A stretch of DNA of 64,000 nt from Acanthornis magna. Its lineage: Eukaryota > Chordata > Aves > Passeriformes > Acanthizidae. Positions within the stretch are counted from its first letter, which is position 1; each line of letters opens with the position of its first letter. The position numbers were made by a program, and so were the translations under genes. The stretch is taken from contig JAWUZG010000018.1 of assembly GCA_036785705.1 (NCBI GenBank), positions 8,343,501 through 8,407,500 on the forward strand. The letters are read 5' to 3'. Shown piece by piece: positions 15,001-27,626 of this stretch. The notes under the pieces were generated by a model. It was not told the origin of the DNA and did no database searches. It saw only the letters and a program-made list of their open reading frames with translations.

Positions 15001-17469
15001 TGCTGGAAGGGCCCCTCCCAAAATGTGCCTCTTTTCCCCATGTGGAATTGGCTGCATCATGACTTGTGCACTTGTTTTCATGCAATATTGAACGTTTGAG
15101 TAGTATCTTCACTCTGCCGAGCTGCAAGGGAAGGGGCTGGCAGGCACTTGGAGTGTCCTCAAGAGAATGGGTGTGCTACAATGAGAAGGGTCAAAATTTC
15201 CTGGCAGCTGAGAGCAAAGAAGCTGTCAGTCAAGGGAAACTGCAAGATACATACAAGGCAAAGGTTTAACTTAGCAGAATAGTTCTGTCTTTTAAAAAAA
15301 CCCTTTTAATCAGCAGATTTCAAAGATGCTCAAAGGCTGTATTTTACTGAAGGCACAGAGATGTGAGCTGAAGCCAATGAAATGATGCAGAAATAATGCC
15401 AGAATAAGCGCACATGTCCCTCAAATCTCAATTTGTACTTTATCTTCTAACCACACCGCCTCATTTTGTCTCAAAGTAAGCTTAAAGAAGTGTGAGACAA
15501 TAGACTGGAATGTTTTCCTGACTTCCTGTGCTGGATCAACTGCAGCTTGGAATGATGTCATGTTATTTTCTTGTGAGTGGTACAGGCATCTCCTTCCCCA
15601 GAGTCACAGTAAATGTTTTCTGTCTTCTTTCTGGGGAGAGCACATTTCTATTCCTATGTTCACATCACAGAATTTTTGGCCACTGTCTGTTAACAGGTTT
15701 GATTGTCATTACTCACCAGAAGTTCCCTCTTTCAGTAATGAGTTGTAGGGAGAAGTAAGTTTAAAGCATTGGAGTGTTTCAGGAAGGAAAGAGATAACAA
15801 AATAAGGTCTAGAGACCTATATTGTGGTATCAAATTTAGTGAATTGCCCCATTTTTAGATGACGAAATACACTGTGAAAGAAATAGTACTGGAGTCAGCT
15901 AGGACACAGAGAATGATAGCTCATGGCTCAAAAAATTTAACTGTGAACACATTTGTCAGAGTGGTCAGAGATACCAATGCAAACTTCACTGTCATCTTTC
16001 ATGAACAGAGTGAACATATATGGTGGTAGCAAATATCTGGGTTTTCTTGCAAGAAGAAACTATTTATCAATAGCTCTGTATTGCTACTTTTGAAACTCTA
16101 TTCCTTCAGAATACAATCGAGATTTGATTTAGGTTTCTGCTTTGCATAGTTTGTTGTGAGAACAACATTAGAAGAACATATCTGCCTGAATGAATGCCTT
16201 CTTGCACTCATCTCTTGCACGCCCACATTTTGGTAGCATTTGCGTAATTTTAGGTTTATATCATTATCAGACTGAGCACTACTGTTAGTTGCATTGAAAA
16301 GCAGGAAAAGGATGATTTTTCTCCTAATGTTGCCATGTATCCAATAAAATGAAAACTTTTGAGTCAGATCTGGGATTCCTTATGTGTTTCACCCTCAGAT
16401 ATTTTTTCAAAGTGTTTTCCACGGTGTTCAGTTTAACAGAATGCTTAAAACTGTAAAATTATCAAAAGTTCCATTAAATTCCATCTAATTTTCACTGAAT
16501 GACATAAATGTCTCTTTCCTTCTGAATTTTCCTTCTGAATCAGTTTTAATCTGTCTTCTATTGCAGTGGCTTTTATACATTTCTTTAATATTGTGTCATT
16601 TAAAAATATTCCAAATGTGTATATGTTATGTTTAGCTGAAGTCAACTGAAAAACTGCAGGGCTGAGAACAAAAAGCACCTCTTGAGCCGCAGTGTAAGCC
16701 ATTTCTTTCTTCTGCTCAGAAAAGAATTCTTCTTTGCCTTTTAATTTACTATTTTGCTATTTTGGTTTAGCTTCAGAGAGGCCAGTACAGGATGATATTC
16801 TCTATGTCAGAATCACAAACCATCCTTTGCCAAAAAACAGATTTGTAAATTTTATCAAGTATGCATCCCACATAAGTGCTTTCTGCACCACTTGATAGTT
16901 GGAAGTCATATTTTTACTTTTGATCCTTCTTAAACTTTTGAACAATATTAGACATCCACAATTCCTCTTGTGCTTCCTCTGTCTGCAATGAGATATCTGT
17001 AAGATTTGCCAAAGGCTTTCCTGCTTCCCCTGCTACTTACTTCATAATGATGGGATATTATTCTTCTAGATCTGCTGTCTTGTCATCTTTTATTACATCT
17101 AGTTGCCAGACTTTATACCATCTTGTAATCATAAAATCTTAGTGCATTTTACTCTTCTCAGAAAACTCAGCTCCGGTCTCCAGTGTGTGATCTTCCTTCC
17201 TTTGTTTTCTTTTTCAGCACTGAGGCAAAGCTGCATTTACAATCAGAGCAATGTGTAGGCTTTGTTTTTCTTATGAATTCCTGACTCACTTCACCCCAAC
17301 CACCCATTTCAAGATTAAGGTATTTGAAAATTGTGTAGTGACACAGCTTAAAGAAGAAATATTATTTGTTTACATTTCAGAAAGTGTGTCTAAGTTGGAA
17401 TGATGTTGTTGAAAAGACCAGTGACTGAGTTGTCATTCAGGTGTTTTTCAATACTTTAAAAAAAAAATC
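1..17469. other. Unassigned AT-rich sequence, no recognised gene or interspersed repeat
   Basis: I see no open frame above about 130 codons, no recognisable protein family, and no CR1, LTR or SINE signature on either strand. The open frames present are short and compositionally ordinary. Local oddities are a T12 run at 5236-5247, a T/G-rich patch near 3587-3645, an alternating purine-pyrimidine patch at about 10262-10303, and a perfect 14-bp palindrome at 13551-13564. A more GC-rich island lies at about 4090-4270 and another at about 9950-10170; neither shows a coding signature I recognise. Old diverged repeats or conserved noncoding elements could be present and would be invisible by eye. 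Confidence 0.6.
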
Positions 17470-17995
17470 TTCTCCATAACTTTACCAGGCACTGAAGTGA
17501 GACTGGCAGACCTGTAGTTTCTGGGGTCCTCCTTCTTGCACTTCTTGAAAACTGTGACAACATTCTCCAGCTTCCAGTCAGCTGTGACCTCTCTGGTTTC
17601 CCAAGACTGTTCAAAAATCATTGAGAGAGGTTTTGCGATAACATCATCAGATCTTTGAGGATTCTTGGATGAAACACATCAGGCCCCATAGATTTGTTAG
17701 GATCCAGCTGGATCCCACAAAATTTCAGAGTCTACCGGGAGCTGATCATTCTCACAGTCGTGGTCCTCCAGCTCAGGGCACTGAGAGCCCCTTGGTCCGT
17801 CATCTGTGTTGAAGACAGAGGCAAGGAATGCATGAAACACCTCTGCCTTGTCCTTGTCCCTGTTGGTGAGGTGACCATCCTCATCCTGTAATGGGCAGAT
17901 ATTATTTTTACACTGCCTATTGCCATTAAGATATTTGAAAAATCTCATTTTGTTTTCCCCCACAGTTCTAGCTAGCTCCCAGAGATCCTCAGTTC
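17470..17995 (-). mobile_element. CR1 LINE fragment, part of ORF2 (5' of and into the reverse transcriptase)
   Basis: Read on the minus strand this is a fragment of the CR1 non-LTR retrotransposon ORF2, which encodes endonuclease and reverse transcriptase. The stretch 17697-17963 translates on the minus strand to the linker region of CR1 ORF2, with the recognisable blocks LQDEDGHLTNRDKDKAEVFH, FLASVFNTDDG and CPELEDHDCENDQLPVDSEI. The part at 17470-17690 continues in CR1 order (the block around the expert-like sequence for position, tail-ward of the linker and leading into the N-terminal reverse transcriptase) but has lost a continuous frame. The element is truncated at both ends: the endonuclease, the RT catalytic box and the 3' tail are all absent. 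It is dead. Edges are approximate to about 20 bp. Subfamily not assigned. Confidence 0.9.
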
Positions 17996-20900
17996 TAGAC
18001 AGAAAGGAAGGGACTGTAAAATGGTTTAGAAAGAAAACTTTGCCTCAGAGGAAAAAAATGAAGTGAGTGAACCACAAGGAAACATATGGAGTGAGAATCA
18101 GATTTATCATTAAAACATTCATATTATGGACCTACCATGCTTCAGGACTGGGAGTACAAGTCCATCTTGCATCCTACAGGAAGGCTGACTCTCAATTAAC
18201 TAAATATCATGAAAAAAGCCAGAAGTGCTGCCAGCATCACAGCCATTACAACATCGCAGCTTTTCCCTACCATTTGGAGGACTGCAGAGAACAGGAAATT
18301 TTGAACAGGTGGTCATCCACCTTGAAGTGGATGAAGGTTGAAAGGTTGATTTTCATTTGAAGGTGCAGATATTAAATCAGAAAGTATTAGTGAGGCCAAA
18401 ATAATTCCAATCTATCTGCTTGGCTTACTTCTCTAGTGCATCCCTAAACTTCTTTATTGACCGGGTAATTAAACTTATATACTCTTGATCCCAGTACAAA
18501 CTTGTCATCCTAAAACAGGATTTACAATTACAGATGGTTATCCATAATCCATGGCTAGAAATTAAAACTAATATCAAAAATATGCATATATTTCTGTAAT
18601 GTGCCTGAAAGTATTGGTGCAGGAAGTAAAACATTTTTATATTTTTCAGAATTTTTCAAAGTATCTATATGTCCTTGCTGCATGTTTAGATTCACTGTTT
18701 TAAATTCTGTTCTTTGCACTGAAGTTCCTCTTCGTCCCTTAGGTCTTACCGAAAATAAAAAGAAAAAAAATAGGAATAAAATTTTTAGACTGCTAGGCCA
18801 CTAGCAGATAATCTTGTTGAAAATAGCGTTAGGCAATTCTGAGAAATAGCAGATGACACATGAACTTTTTAATGGGCCATCTCTGTAATTAAAGTGAGTC
18901 CAGATGTGACCTGTAATTTCCTAAGAAGTTGCTGCATTCTCTGGAAGAATGTAATAATAGTGAATTTCATACCTGCAAAAACACCTCTTCTAGTGCAGAT
19001 GGAAGCATCAGGAAAAACAATCAGGAAACAATGCAAATGTCTTCAGGATCTATTATTTTCTTTCTATTTTTTTTTTTCTCGGGAAGGAATGATTGTGTTT
19101 TTTTCTTTTTAGATATATGTATTTATTATATGAAGGCCCTTGGAAAGCTCTTTCTCCAGTTCTTTGGAAGTTTTCTTGCCACATATCTTGCAAGGATGTA
19201 CGTCTGGTTGTGTGATGAACACCCAATCTGCCCCTTGTTAATCATTTGCCATGTATCCTGTTTTCCATCCTCCTTCCTATTAAGTCCTCTTCATTAAACT
19301 TGATTAAACTGTCTTCTTTTTTCTCACCTTCACTCATATTAAAGTCGGAATCTCTTTAACTAATGTTTCTCTAAGCTGCTGACTAAGCCCCTTCCAATCA
19401 TAAAAAATAAGTTATATTTGAGTTTAGAAGATTTGCTGCTGCTGAAGCCTCTGGTTTTCTACTGATTCCTCAGCTCACATAGCCCGAATTTCATTTATAG
19501 ATGAGGTGACTGAGAAAGTCTTCGGAAACATTTCCTAAATCTTCAGAAGATACCACAAACCACTCTGTTCAAAATGGCCTGAGGCATATAGAAGAGGAAT
19601 TGGATGCCAAATTCCAAAATGGTGATTAAGCAAGCCAACTCTGACTGGCTGCCCTGTGACTTTCCTAGCTGTGACTCCTTGTTTGATGGGAAACTCCAGT
19701 AGTTGCCTGACTTGTTTCACTGTAGAGCAATGTGTTCCTGAAACTCTGAGGAGTGTGCTCTGAGCATACCTAATATGCTCAGGGTGGGTCCCTGAGGCAG
19801 TCGGTCCCTAACCACCACCACAATGGATTTTTTGGGGGCTGATTTATGTTTTTTAAGGTTTCCAGTTGACACGGTGGTATCACTCAAATGGTTCACCCAG
19901 GAAAAGGTCCCTCCTCGGCCTTGGCTCTGCCCAGGGACAAAACACCCATCTTTTCAGAGAGTGTTTTCCTCTGGGGCTGGAACTGGCATGTGGGAAAAGT
20001 GAGAAAAGTTCCCTTGTCCTTCTGGTGGAATTTGCAGGGAGGAATACCAGATTTGGGAGGTCAGGAGGAGGCAGTGCAAGGAAAAGCCTGTTTGTGTACC
20101 AGAAATAAGAAAATTAATTTCAGAGGAGGAAATTTAGACTCTGCTCTCTCACACACATAGTGTTTATTCATCCTGTGCAGAAAGCTCACGAGGAGAGAGA
20201 AATGTAGGACCTATCTCCTGGGTAAGGACAGCTGCTGTACCAGAGGTGTGAGCTCTCCCTGGGTCTTCTTGGTTCAGTGTAGAGTGCCTAACAGTGGTGC
20301 TGTTGCAGGAGGAAGAGAGGAATAGTTCCACTCTTCAAACTTGTGCTGGTATTGGTTAGAACAAGGGCTTCTGTACTCACCGGATGAGTATAACAACTAC
20401 TATAAAATTTAAAACATAAAGAAAGGTAGGAAATAAAGTAGTGCATTTATTTGTAAGTGCACCCTGCCCTTTAAAAGAGGGGGAAAAGGAAAGCTATTTT
20501 CATTTCAAAATAGCTGTTTTTGTCTTAAAAGGCAGATTCTGACCTTTTGGTTGGATGGATACAAGCAGTCAGTTTCTGGAAAGACATAGTAATTCAGGCT
20601 ATGTATTCTGTTCTCAGTATTTATTAGTTCTACTTTCCCAGTATACCATAGTTTCAAAATCAGTCTAGAGCGTGCATAGTGTTTAGGAAACACAGTAAGA
20701 GCCTTTTGCATTTTTGGTCCTATGCCTGGCATTTCCCACTGCCCACTATAGGCAAGATATATGATACAGCATAAGGAATGTGAGGCTCATGGGTGAAAAT
20801 CTGCAATTACGATCCTCCATGTTTTACTCTGGGTTCAAAACTTCACCTGGGCTGTGGATCTGTCTCGTGGCCAAAATCCTGTGCTTTCAAGTCCTTATTG

Positions 20901-21106
20901 AATGTAGACTCAAGTGTTTTTTTCCAAAGGCACAAAGTAAATCAAAGGTAGAGGAGGAGGTGCCTGAACCCCTGATTTTCATTGTGGGCTGTATATGTGA
21001 TGAATTTAATAGCACCATCATTTTTTGCTGAAATAATTTCCATTATGTTCTTCAAGCAAGGCATTATATTGCATGGCTTAATTCATCAATAAGAATTGAA
21101 AGATTG
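17996..21106. other. Unassigned sequence between CR1 and the first LTR
   Basis: No gene or repeat family is recognised. A T-rich run lies at about 19061-19078. An 8-bp inverted repeat (TGAGCATA / TATGCTCA with a 5-base loop) sits at about 19763-19783. The interval 19880-20160 is relatively GC-rich and has overlapping short plus-strand frames of 80-90 codons with no recognisable domain. Confidence 0.55.
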
Positions 21107-21111
21107 TTATG
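21107..21111 (+). repeat. Target-site duplication, left copy (TTATG)
   Basis: TTATG sits directly before the LTR's TG and is repeated exactly directly after its CA at 22503-22507. A 5-bp duplication is the size typical of class III (ERVL-type) retroviral integrases and fixes both LTR edges. Confidence 0.85.
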
Positions 21112-21310
21112 TGTGGTAGTTTTGCCTGGCCCAGTTTTTGCCAGTGGATAGGGTGGGGTACAAAGATGGCTCCTGCATGTCCTGAGTAAAGATTCTGGAA
21201 ATTTCTCCATCATGTCCAGCAGAGCCAATCTCTGATGGCTCTGAAGATGATGGACATGCTGCTGGCCAAACCTGGGCCAATTAGAGATGTTAGTTATGCC
21301 TCTGTGAAAA

Positions 21311-21320
21311 CATATTTAAG
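21311..21320 (+). promoter_or_regulatory. TATA-like box of the first ERVL-type LTR
   Basis: CATATTTAAG lies about 200 bp into the LTR. The equivalent place in the second LTR (about 39185-39195) reads GACACTTAAG, so the TATA core is eroded there but intact here. Promoter activity today is not known. Confidence 0.55.
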
Positions 21321-21850
21321 AAGAAATCAAAACAGGGTAAGCACGCACTTCTTTGTAGCCAGGGAAGGAGGAGGAGGAGGTAAAAATATGTGAGGGAGAA
21401 CAACATGGAGGCACCAAGGTCAGTGGAGAAGGTGGGGGAGGAGATGCTCCAGGCGCCGGAGCTGAAAACCCTCTACCAGCCGTGGTGAAGACCATGGGGA
21501 AGCAGGTGGTCCCCCTGCAGCCCATGGAGTCCAGGGGATGCAGAGAACCCCCCACAGCCTATGGGGAGGTGTCCATGCCAGAGGAGCAGGTGGAAGCCTG
21601 CAGGAAGCTGTGATCCAGTGGGAGTCCCAGAGACTGAGAGTTGCAAAAGCCTTGCAGGAGAGAGAAAGGCCTTGCTCCCGGGATGGAAACAGCCTGGCCT
21701 CGGCTTGGAAATCTGCAACCTGGAGAGAATCTCAGACAGCAGCAATCGGGCGGGGCTGCTCGTAAGATTGGACCCACGCCAAAGAAGTTCGCAGAGGACT
21801 GTCTCTTGTGGGAGGGACCCCCATGGCTAAGTAGAGGATTCTTTTCCCCT

Positions 21851-22250
21851 GATGGACTGACCCTGACCAAAGGAAACCCCCATGCCCTGCCCCCACCCCG
21901 GAGCTGTTTGGTTAGAAGGAAGGAGGGAGGGGGCGAGCTGAGAAATGGCCTTAATAGGGAGAGGGGTGAGCAGAAAAACAGTGTTTGTAGCAGAAGAATT
22001 GTGGCGTTGGACTGACTAAGAAAAGCCACATATCTTGCCCCAACCCGGATCTGCTGGTTGAATGGAAGGAGGGGGCGAATAGAGAAACAGTGTCTGTAGT
22101 AGAAGAATTGTGATGGACTGACTTAAAGAAAAAACCCCACACCCTGCCCCTGCCTGGGAGTTGTTGGTTAGTTAGAAAGGTGGGAGGGGGTGAGCTGGGA
22201 AGCGGTGCCTTAAGAGGGAAGGGGGGTCAGTGAAGAAACGGTGTCTTGAG
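21851..22250 (+). repeat. Three diverged G-rich tandem copies inside the first LTR
   Basis: Three head-to-tail units start at about 21851, 22004 and 22112, each opening with a TGGACTGAC-type sequence, then a CCCTGCCCC/CTTGCCCC block, a TGTTGGTTA-like block, a run such as GGAAGGAGGGAGGGGG, and an AAACAGTGT or AAACGGTGT block. Units are about 105-155 bp and differ by indels. The G-runs at about 21917-21936, in the second unit and in the third unit could form G-quadruplexes. The block lies between the TATA-like box and the AATAAA signal, so it would be transcribed. Confidence 0.75.
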
Positions 22251-22293
22251 AGCTTATTTTTACCTCTGATTTATCCTCCGACTCTGTTAGACT

Positions 22294-22299
22294 AATAAA
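22294..22299 (+). promoter_or_regulatory. Polyadenylation signal AATAAA of the first LTR
   Basis: AATAAA is followed within about 10 bases by a T-rich stretch, as expected of an R/U5 junction region, and lies about 200 bp before the LTR's 3' end. Confidence 0.65.
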
Positions 22300-22502
22300 T
22301 CACCTTTTTTTTGCAACTTTAAGTTTTACCGCCTGCTTTTGCCCTGAATCTAGTGCGTCCCCTTATCAGTGGTCTTATCTCAACTCATAAATCCAGTGTT
22401 TTGTGTTAATTTTCCCTCTCCTCTGCATAGCTGCAGCAGGAGAGAGCATAGAGAGCAAACGTCGTAGGTGCCTGGCATTTAGCCAGGGTCAAACCCTCGA
22501 CA

Positions 22503-22507
22503 TTATG
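22503..22507 (+). repeat. Target-site duplication, right copy (TTATG)
   Basis: Exact match to 21107-21111, directly after the terminal CA of the LTR. Confidence 0.85.
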
Positions 22508-25500
22508 AAACAAAATGCTTCTTACTGGTCACAATTTTATAGGATGGCCAGGAATAAGACTAAAATATGTCTCTAATTTGCCACCATTCTCATTTAACAA
22601 TGTCAATAAGAAGTTGACAAAAAAAACCCCCACTAAAGATCCTTGATTTTTCTTTAAGGCATTGTACCATTTTGTCCTTTTTTTAAAAATTCCTCTAGGA
22701 ATTTCATAAGCACTGTTTTAATTTTGTTTTTACCCATCTTATCTCATACAAAAGTGAATTTTATGGCCAACAACAAAAAGAGTAACCCAAGGACTTCTAT
22801 AAAGATTTTGAGCAATATTTATTTGCTCTGTAATGTAGCAGTTGGCTTTTATGAAACTGTATATTTTTGTCATATAACCAATTGCTTTGTTGTAAGTGTA
22901 TTCAGTAGTATAGAGCTTTCAGTTGTCAAAGTGTTTCCAAAGGCTTTTACTACAATTAAATTGATTCTGCATATTGTCTATATAATGATAATTGTAATGG
23001 CACTATTATTAGAAGGAGGTTCTTTGGGGCTGATATCTTGGAGGTAATTTTAAGACAGAAACTGTTCACCATTATTATATCATTGTATTTTTATGTGAAG
23101 TACAAACTGCAAGACTAGACTTGAAGTTTGCTCATAATGTGCTTATTTTATTACTGGGAAGAGGAGATTATGGTTCAAGAAATTAATCTTAGTCTCTGCA
23201 GGTGACGTTTCTCATAGTTCTGCTATCAATTCCTGTTTGACATAACCTTTTCTTTTTGTTGCCAGTACAACACAGGTTTTGTGCCACTCTGTACTTGGTC
23301 ACTGCACATTTGTGCAAGAGAGGAAGGACAAAGTAGGTAAAATTCTGTGGGGTTATGCTGACATGGGGAGACACAGCAAGAGTACAAATGACTGTAACAA
23401 GGTGATAGGACTCCCTTTTCTGGGACTGTACACATGTTTATTTTCAGAGAAGCATTTATTAAGTCGTTCTTTTATCTGAACCTCCCATGGCAAATCAGGG
23501 GCAAGTGGAAATGCAGTGACTGATTCTAAGTGAACAAAACAAGTCCAAGGTCTTTGAACGTCCTAAGCACCCTTTTAGAATTTAGAGGAGTGTTACTGGA
23601 CTACAAGAGAAAATACCCTCATAGAAGAGATGAGAAACTCAGAAGTGATGGGAGGAAAAAAAGAGAATAAGAATAGGGGTAAAACTGTAATTTCATAAGA
23701 AATTTTTGGCTATTAAATTGTTTTGCTACATAAGAACTGCAAAGAATATTGAATACGGAGAAACTTTTCCCATTGAAAGTAACTTAGCAAACCAGTTAAA
23801 ACTTGAGATAATATCACTTACTGAACCATTTCATAAAATCATTATTCTTATCTATTAGGAAGAAAGCTATACAAGTTGTATTGAGAAAAATTCCTTTTAG
23901 ATATAATTTTTCAGAAGCTGTCTGGAACGCCCAGAAAAGAGACAGAGGTACGAAAACTTCTAAAACAGATGATGTTTGCAATAGCAATGCATTACAAGGG
24001 TTATGTAGAGGTCTTCACAAGATGGTTGCCAGTATTGAAAATTTCACCTTTGAAACCTAATTTTTGGCAGGATTTTCTGACTACTGTCTGAAATGAAAGT
24101 CCAGCTTGTTCAGCTCAGCCCTGATGACCTGTCAGTGCCTCATGGGAGCTCAGAGGTTGCACAGTTGATGCCCTGACAGTTGGTCTCACTAACACCTGAG
24201 ATTTTTCATCTTTTGGTATTTGTTTTATGTTTATGCTTCTTTAGCAGTGCTTGTCAAACAAAGCGAGGGATTATATTTTCTTATGACTACCAAAGAAAGG
24301 CCAGAGTTGGGGTTTTTTGGCAGAGTCCTTGGCCAGTTTTATGGAGGAATCCAGTTCCTCAGCAAATTGAAAAAGGAAAAGAATGGCTTTAAGCACAGAC
24401 AAGGGAGATGGTGAGATGGTGACTGTAAGCAGAGGTGTGGGGAAATTCTGAACCCTAAAATGAAGATCCTTTCCCAAAGAGTGCAGTTCAAAGAAAAGAA
24501 TCTGTCTTACCTACAGGTACCTGAGCTGCCTCGGCCAAAAGGGTGGGTGTCTGTGCAGCTCGCTGAGGAAATATCTTGTGTTCCCCTCTCTGTTCTAGAG
24601 GAATAACCTAAACATGTTTTTTAGCCAATTTTGGAAGCAGGACGCAGGACTGGTTGGACTTTTGGTCTAATAGTACAGACTGTGCTGTTCATTCTGCTCC
24701 TCTACCTCTATTTCTCTATGAATATCATGTCTTTTACCCCCATAAAGCCTCATTCTCCTCTCCTGCACCCAAAAGTTCACATATCTCTGACAGCTCTCCC
24801 CAGGCTGCCTACTGATACCTTGTTTTCTTGCAGCAGCTGTCCTCCTGCTTGGTGCCTTCTCTGCTGCCATTACATAAATCAGTTCTTCATATGCCTCTGT
24901 AGAGGCTAAGGTTACACACAATATTACCACTAAATTCCCTTTCCTTACAGTGAGTGGAGCTCACTGGAGCCTCAGATCCCTTTGCATGATCCTGTGCTCA
25001 ATGAAATCAATGCCAAAAAGAATTACAGAGTTTTAGTCTATGGATATCTTTCTTTGTTTATTCATTGTAATGATTTCTGCTCAAACTGCTTTGAAGTTTA
25101 TGCCTCTCCACCAAGTTCAGTTTCCAAGTATGGAACACATTTTAATGCAGATTAATTGAGAATAGGTGCCTTTGTCTTGCCTCCCTCTGTATTTGGGAAT
25201 TCTCAAACCTCTCAGTGTAAAAACCTCTTGACCTACTTTTCCCTGAACTCTGTTCTGCAGTCCAAGGCAGAACACACAAAGAGAAACCAAGACAAACATC
25301 CCCCAGAACGATGATTTCCCCCAGTTGGTTTCCTGCACAGCTATTTGCTCTGTCACTGTGAGTCCTGATCAGCAGAAAGCTTTGTCCTGTGTAAAAGTTT
25401 CTGTGAAGCTAATTTAGGGCACAGCAAGGGCCTCATTTAAGCAAAACAAAACCCAAGCAAAGCACAGAACACAGCAATCCAAGTGTTTTTGTTTTGTGTC

Positions 25501-27242
25501 AGAGAAAAGTATAAATATTTTACTATAATTGTCTAGGAGGCTTTGGTGAAATCTGTCTTTCTCGGGAAAACAGGAAATAATCTTTCCTGAGGTCCATGTT
25601 AGTGTGATGTTAGTGCAAGCAGCTTTATGAGAGAACAACTTTCTAGGCTCTGAGTTGGGTCATTTTGGATTATGCAGTTTTTTTTCATTTCTTTAGATGT
25701 TTTGGGTTTTTTTCAGGAGTTTTTTCTCTAAGTCTGAAGACTTTCATTTTGTCCTAAAACCTTAAAAAGTCACTTTTCTTTTTAAATATTGAAACATATC
25801 TCAAAATGGGAAAATAACCGAATGTAATTGTAATTAGTCTATAGCCCTGTGAAATACAGACATTGAGTTTCTGGGGTCTGTTTAGCCTTAATGATTGAAA
25901 AATGTAGAAGCAGACTCTTACATAAGTCTATGTGATACTTTGTAAAGGCTTAGATTCACATTTCCTTATTGACTAATCTTTCAATTTGGCGAAATTTATG
26001 AGTTCTTTTCCAGACTGAAGGATTGTAGAATAAAAGATGACTACTATAACATATACAGAATTTTTTGTCAGTAGTGCTCAAATGTAGTGTTTAAATAAAT
26101 TACAGGTTTTCTTTGAATTGCACTTTGTTAATGTATCTGCAAGTATTGAAAATTTGAGCTTGTTACAGGTTTCAAATTTATAGGGAACATTGCCTTACAT
26201 CCACTAATCCCACCAGGATTTAGTTCATAGATACTTCATTTTTTAAGCCCAAGCAGTGAAAAATTTAAAGCATCATGGCATTCAACAGGACTGTTGCTTT
26301 GTTCCAGGCCTACACATGGTATTAAATACAAGTCTGAAGGGATGCAAACTGCTGTGAAGAATACAGTAGATGAATTAATTCAGTATTTCAAATTGACACA
26401 CTGGTTACATGTAAAAATCTTTTCAGCTCTGATGTCTACAGAGAATGCACAACACACCATAAAATCTCAGCACCTTCTTGATAATTTTGTGTCAAGTACT
26501 CTCTAGATAGTTTGTCAGGATCTTTGAGTTCTGCCAAAGATGGTGATTGCATTGCAATCCCTCTGAGCAGATGATGAATACTTGTGAGTGTGCTGATCCC
26601 ATGAGGTCAAAGTGAGAACACCCACTGGTCCTGCGTAAGGGTCTGTACATGGAATATTGTCATACGGTAGAAGCTTAGAAATGTTTTATGCATTGAATGT
26701 GAATAAACATGATCTTCTGGAATTTGGCATAATTTCCCATGGTAGGGGGTCAGGTTTTGCAGCAAAGAAGTTGTCTCTAAAATAACTGTGGTGACTCATG
26801 CGACTGTGACTACCCTCCTGGTAACAGAGTTTATGACTAAACCTCAATTGAAGATGAACGCCAGGGCAAAGCAAAATAAGCACAGCAAAGAATAGCAAAG
26901 CAAATTACCAACTTCTTCAAAACTTTGAGACTGGTACAAGAATATATGAGCACTTGAAACAGGTTGAGGGGTGCCAGCATAGCCAGAGAGAAAGGCATGG
27001 CAGGGACTGAGGCTGTGGCTACGTCTGCACCCATTATTACTTTCATAGCTTTTCTTCCTTTAGCACAGCAAACTGCCTAAAATGCTGTGACTCGTACTGG
27101 AGGTCAGAATGCTGCACACTGCAAAGTGACGCCGTTTAGTGCTCTATTACGTGACCCTCTGGTCACTGATTGCACAGCTCTGTGAAACTGGGATATTCTT
27201 GTAAACCCCGCGCAAGGGATGGGCAGCTCTTGTGCTGAGTCA
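22508..27242. other. Unassigned sequence between the first LTR and a CR1 fragment
   Basis: No gene or repeat family is recognised. A pyrimidine-rich AG-ending site at about 23249-23264 precedes a 66-base open stretch, but the translation resembles nothing known and I did not call an exon. T-rich patches occur near 25676-25720. The interval otherwise shows short scattered open frames only. Confidence 0.55.
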
Positions 27243-27626
27243 GCATTTAGGGTGGCAAATGTTTTCCCAATTTTCAACAAGGGAGAGAAAGATGATCTTC
27301 GGTACCTGTTGGTAATTACATGCCTGTGGGACTCTGTCATTGGTCACAGCCAACCTGGGTTCAGAGGGGAAAGTCCTGCTTATCACAAACTTAATCTCCC
27401 TTTATGACACCATTACACACCTACTTGACCAAGGGAAGTCAGTTGATGTAATCTTTAAGGATGTCAAATCTTTCTTTCTGTCTCTCACAGGATCCTTCTG
27501 GGTTTGTACAATAAGACACACAGTGTGATTTTTGGATTTGTTTTGTGCAGGAGTTGGACTGAATGATCCTGGTGTGTACCTTCCAGGTATTCACTGATAA
27601 TCTTTGATATTCTATTATTCTATGGT
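27243..27626 (+). mobile_element. CR1 LINE, internally deleted: RT N-terminal part joined to the 3' tail
   Basis: The plus strand matches CR1 ORF2 from the block just before the reverse transcriptase core (PIFNKGEKDD at about 27268-27297) through the 'ITNLISLYDTITHLLDQGKS' block (about 27385-27440) up to 'cacaggatccttctgg' near 27503. It then jumps, with loss of the RT catalytic core and the rest of ORF2, to a CR1 3' end: 'gcaggagttggactgaatgatcc' type sequence from 27548 and the terminal ATTCTATTATTCTATGG-like repeat ending about 27626. Frames are broken in at least two places. The element is dead. The junction is near 27505-27545. Confidence 0.88.

Larger units (their letters stand above)
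21112..22502 (+). mobile_element. Solo LTR, ERVL-type (class III) endogenous retrovirus, 1391 bp
   Basis: The element begins TGTGGTAGTTTTGCCTGGC and ends with AGCCAGGGTCAAACC followed by CTCGACA, so it has the canonical TG...CA ends, with partly complementary termini (GCCTGGC-type against GCCAGG-type). A 5-bp TTATG duplication flanks it. Orientation is plus: a TATA-like CATATTTAAG at 21311-21320, then the polyadenylation signal AATAAA at 22294-22299. The middle carries the 'gtggtgaagaccatgg' and 'ctgcagcccatgg' type repeats characteristic of avian ERVL LTRs, shared with the LTR at 39014-40172. No gag, pol or env sequence adjoins it on either side, so it is a solo LTR left by recombination between two LTRs. 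Open frames inside (for example 21559-22029 minus) are chance frames. Subfamily is not assigned. Confidence 0.88.

Noticed and set aside
21559..22029. Minus-strand open frame of 156 codons
   Set aside because: It lies inside the first LTR, antisense, over the G-rich tandem block.
23249..23330. Exon-like open stretch with a pyrimidine-rich acceptor and a possible GTAAAA donor
   Set aside because: It is only about 66 bases long, the translation matches nothing known, and such combinations are common by chance in a window of this size.
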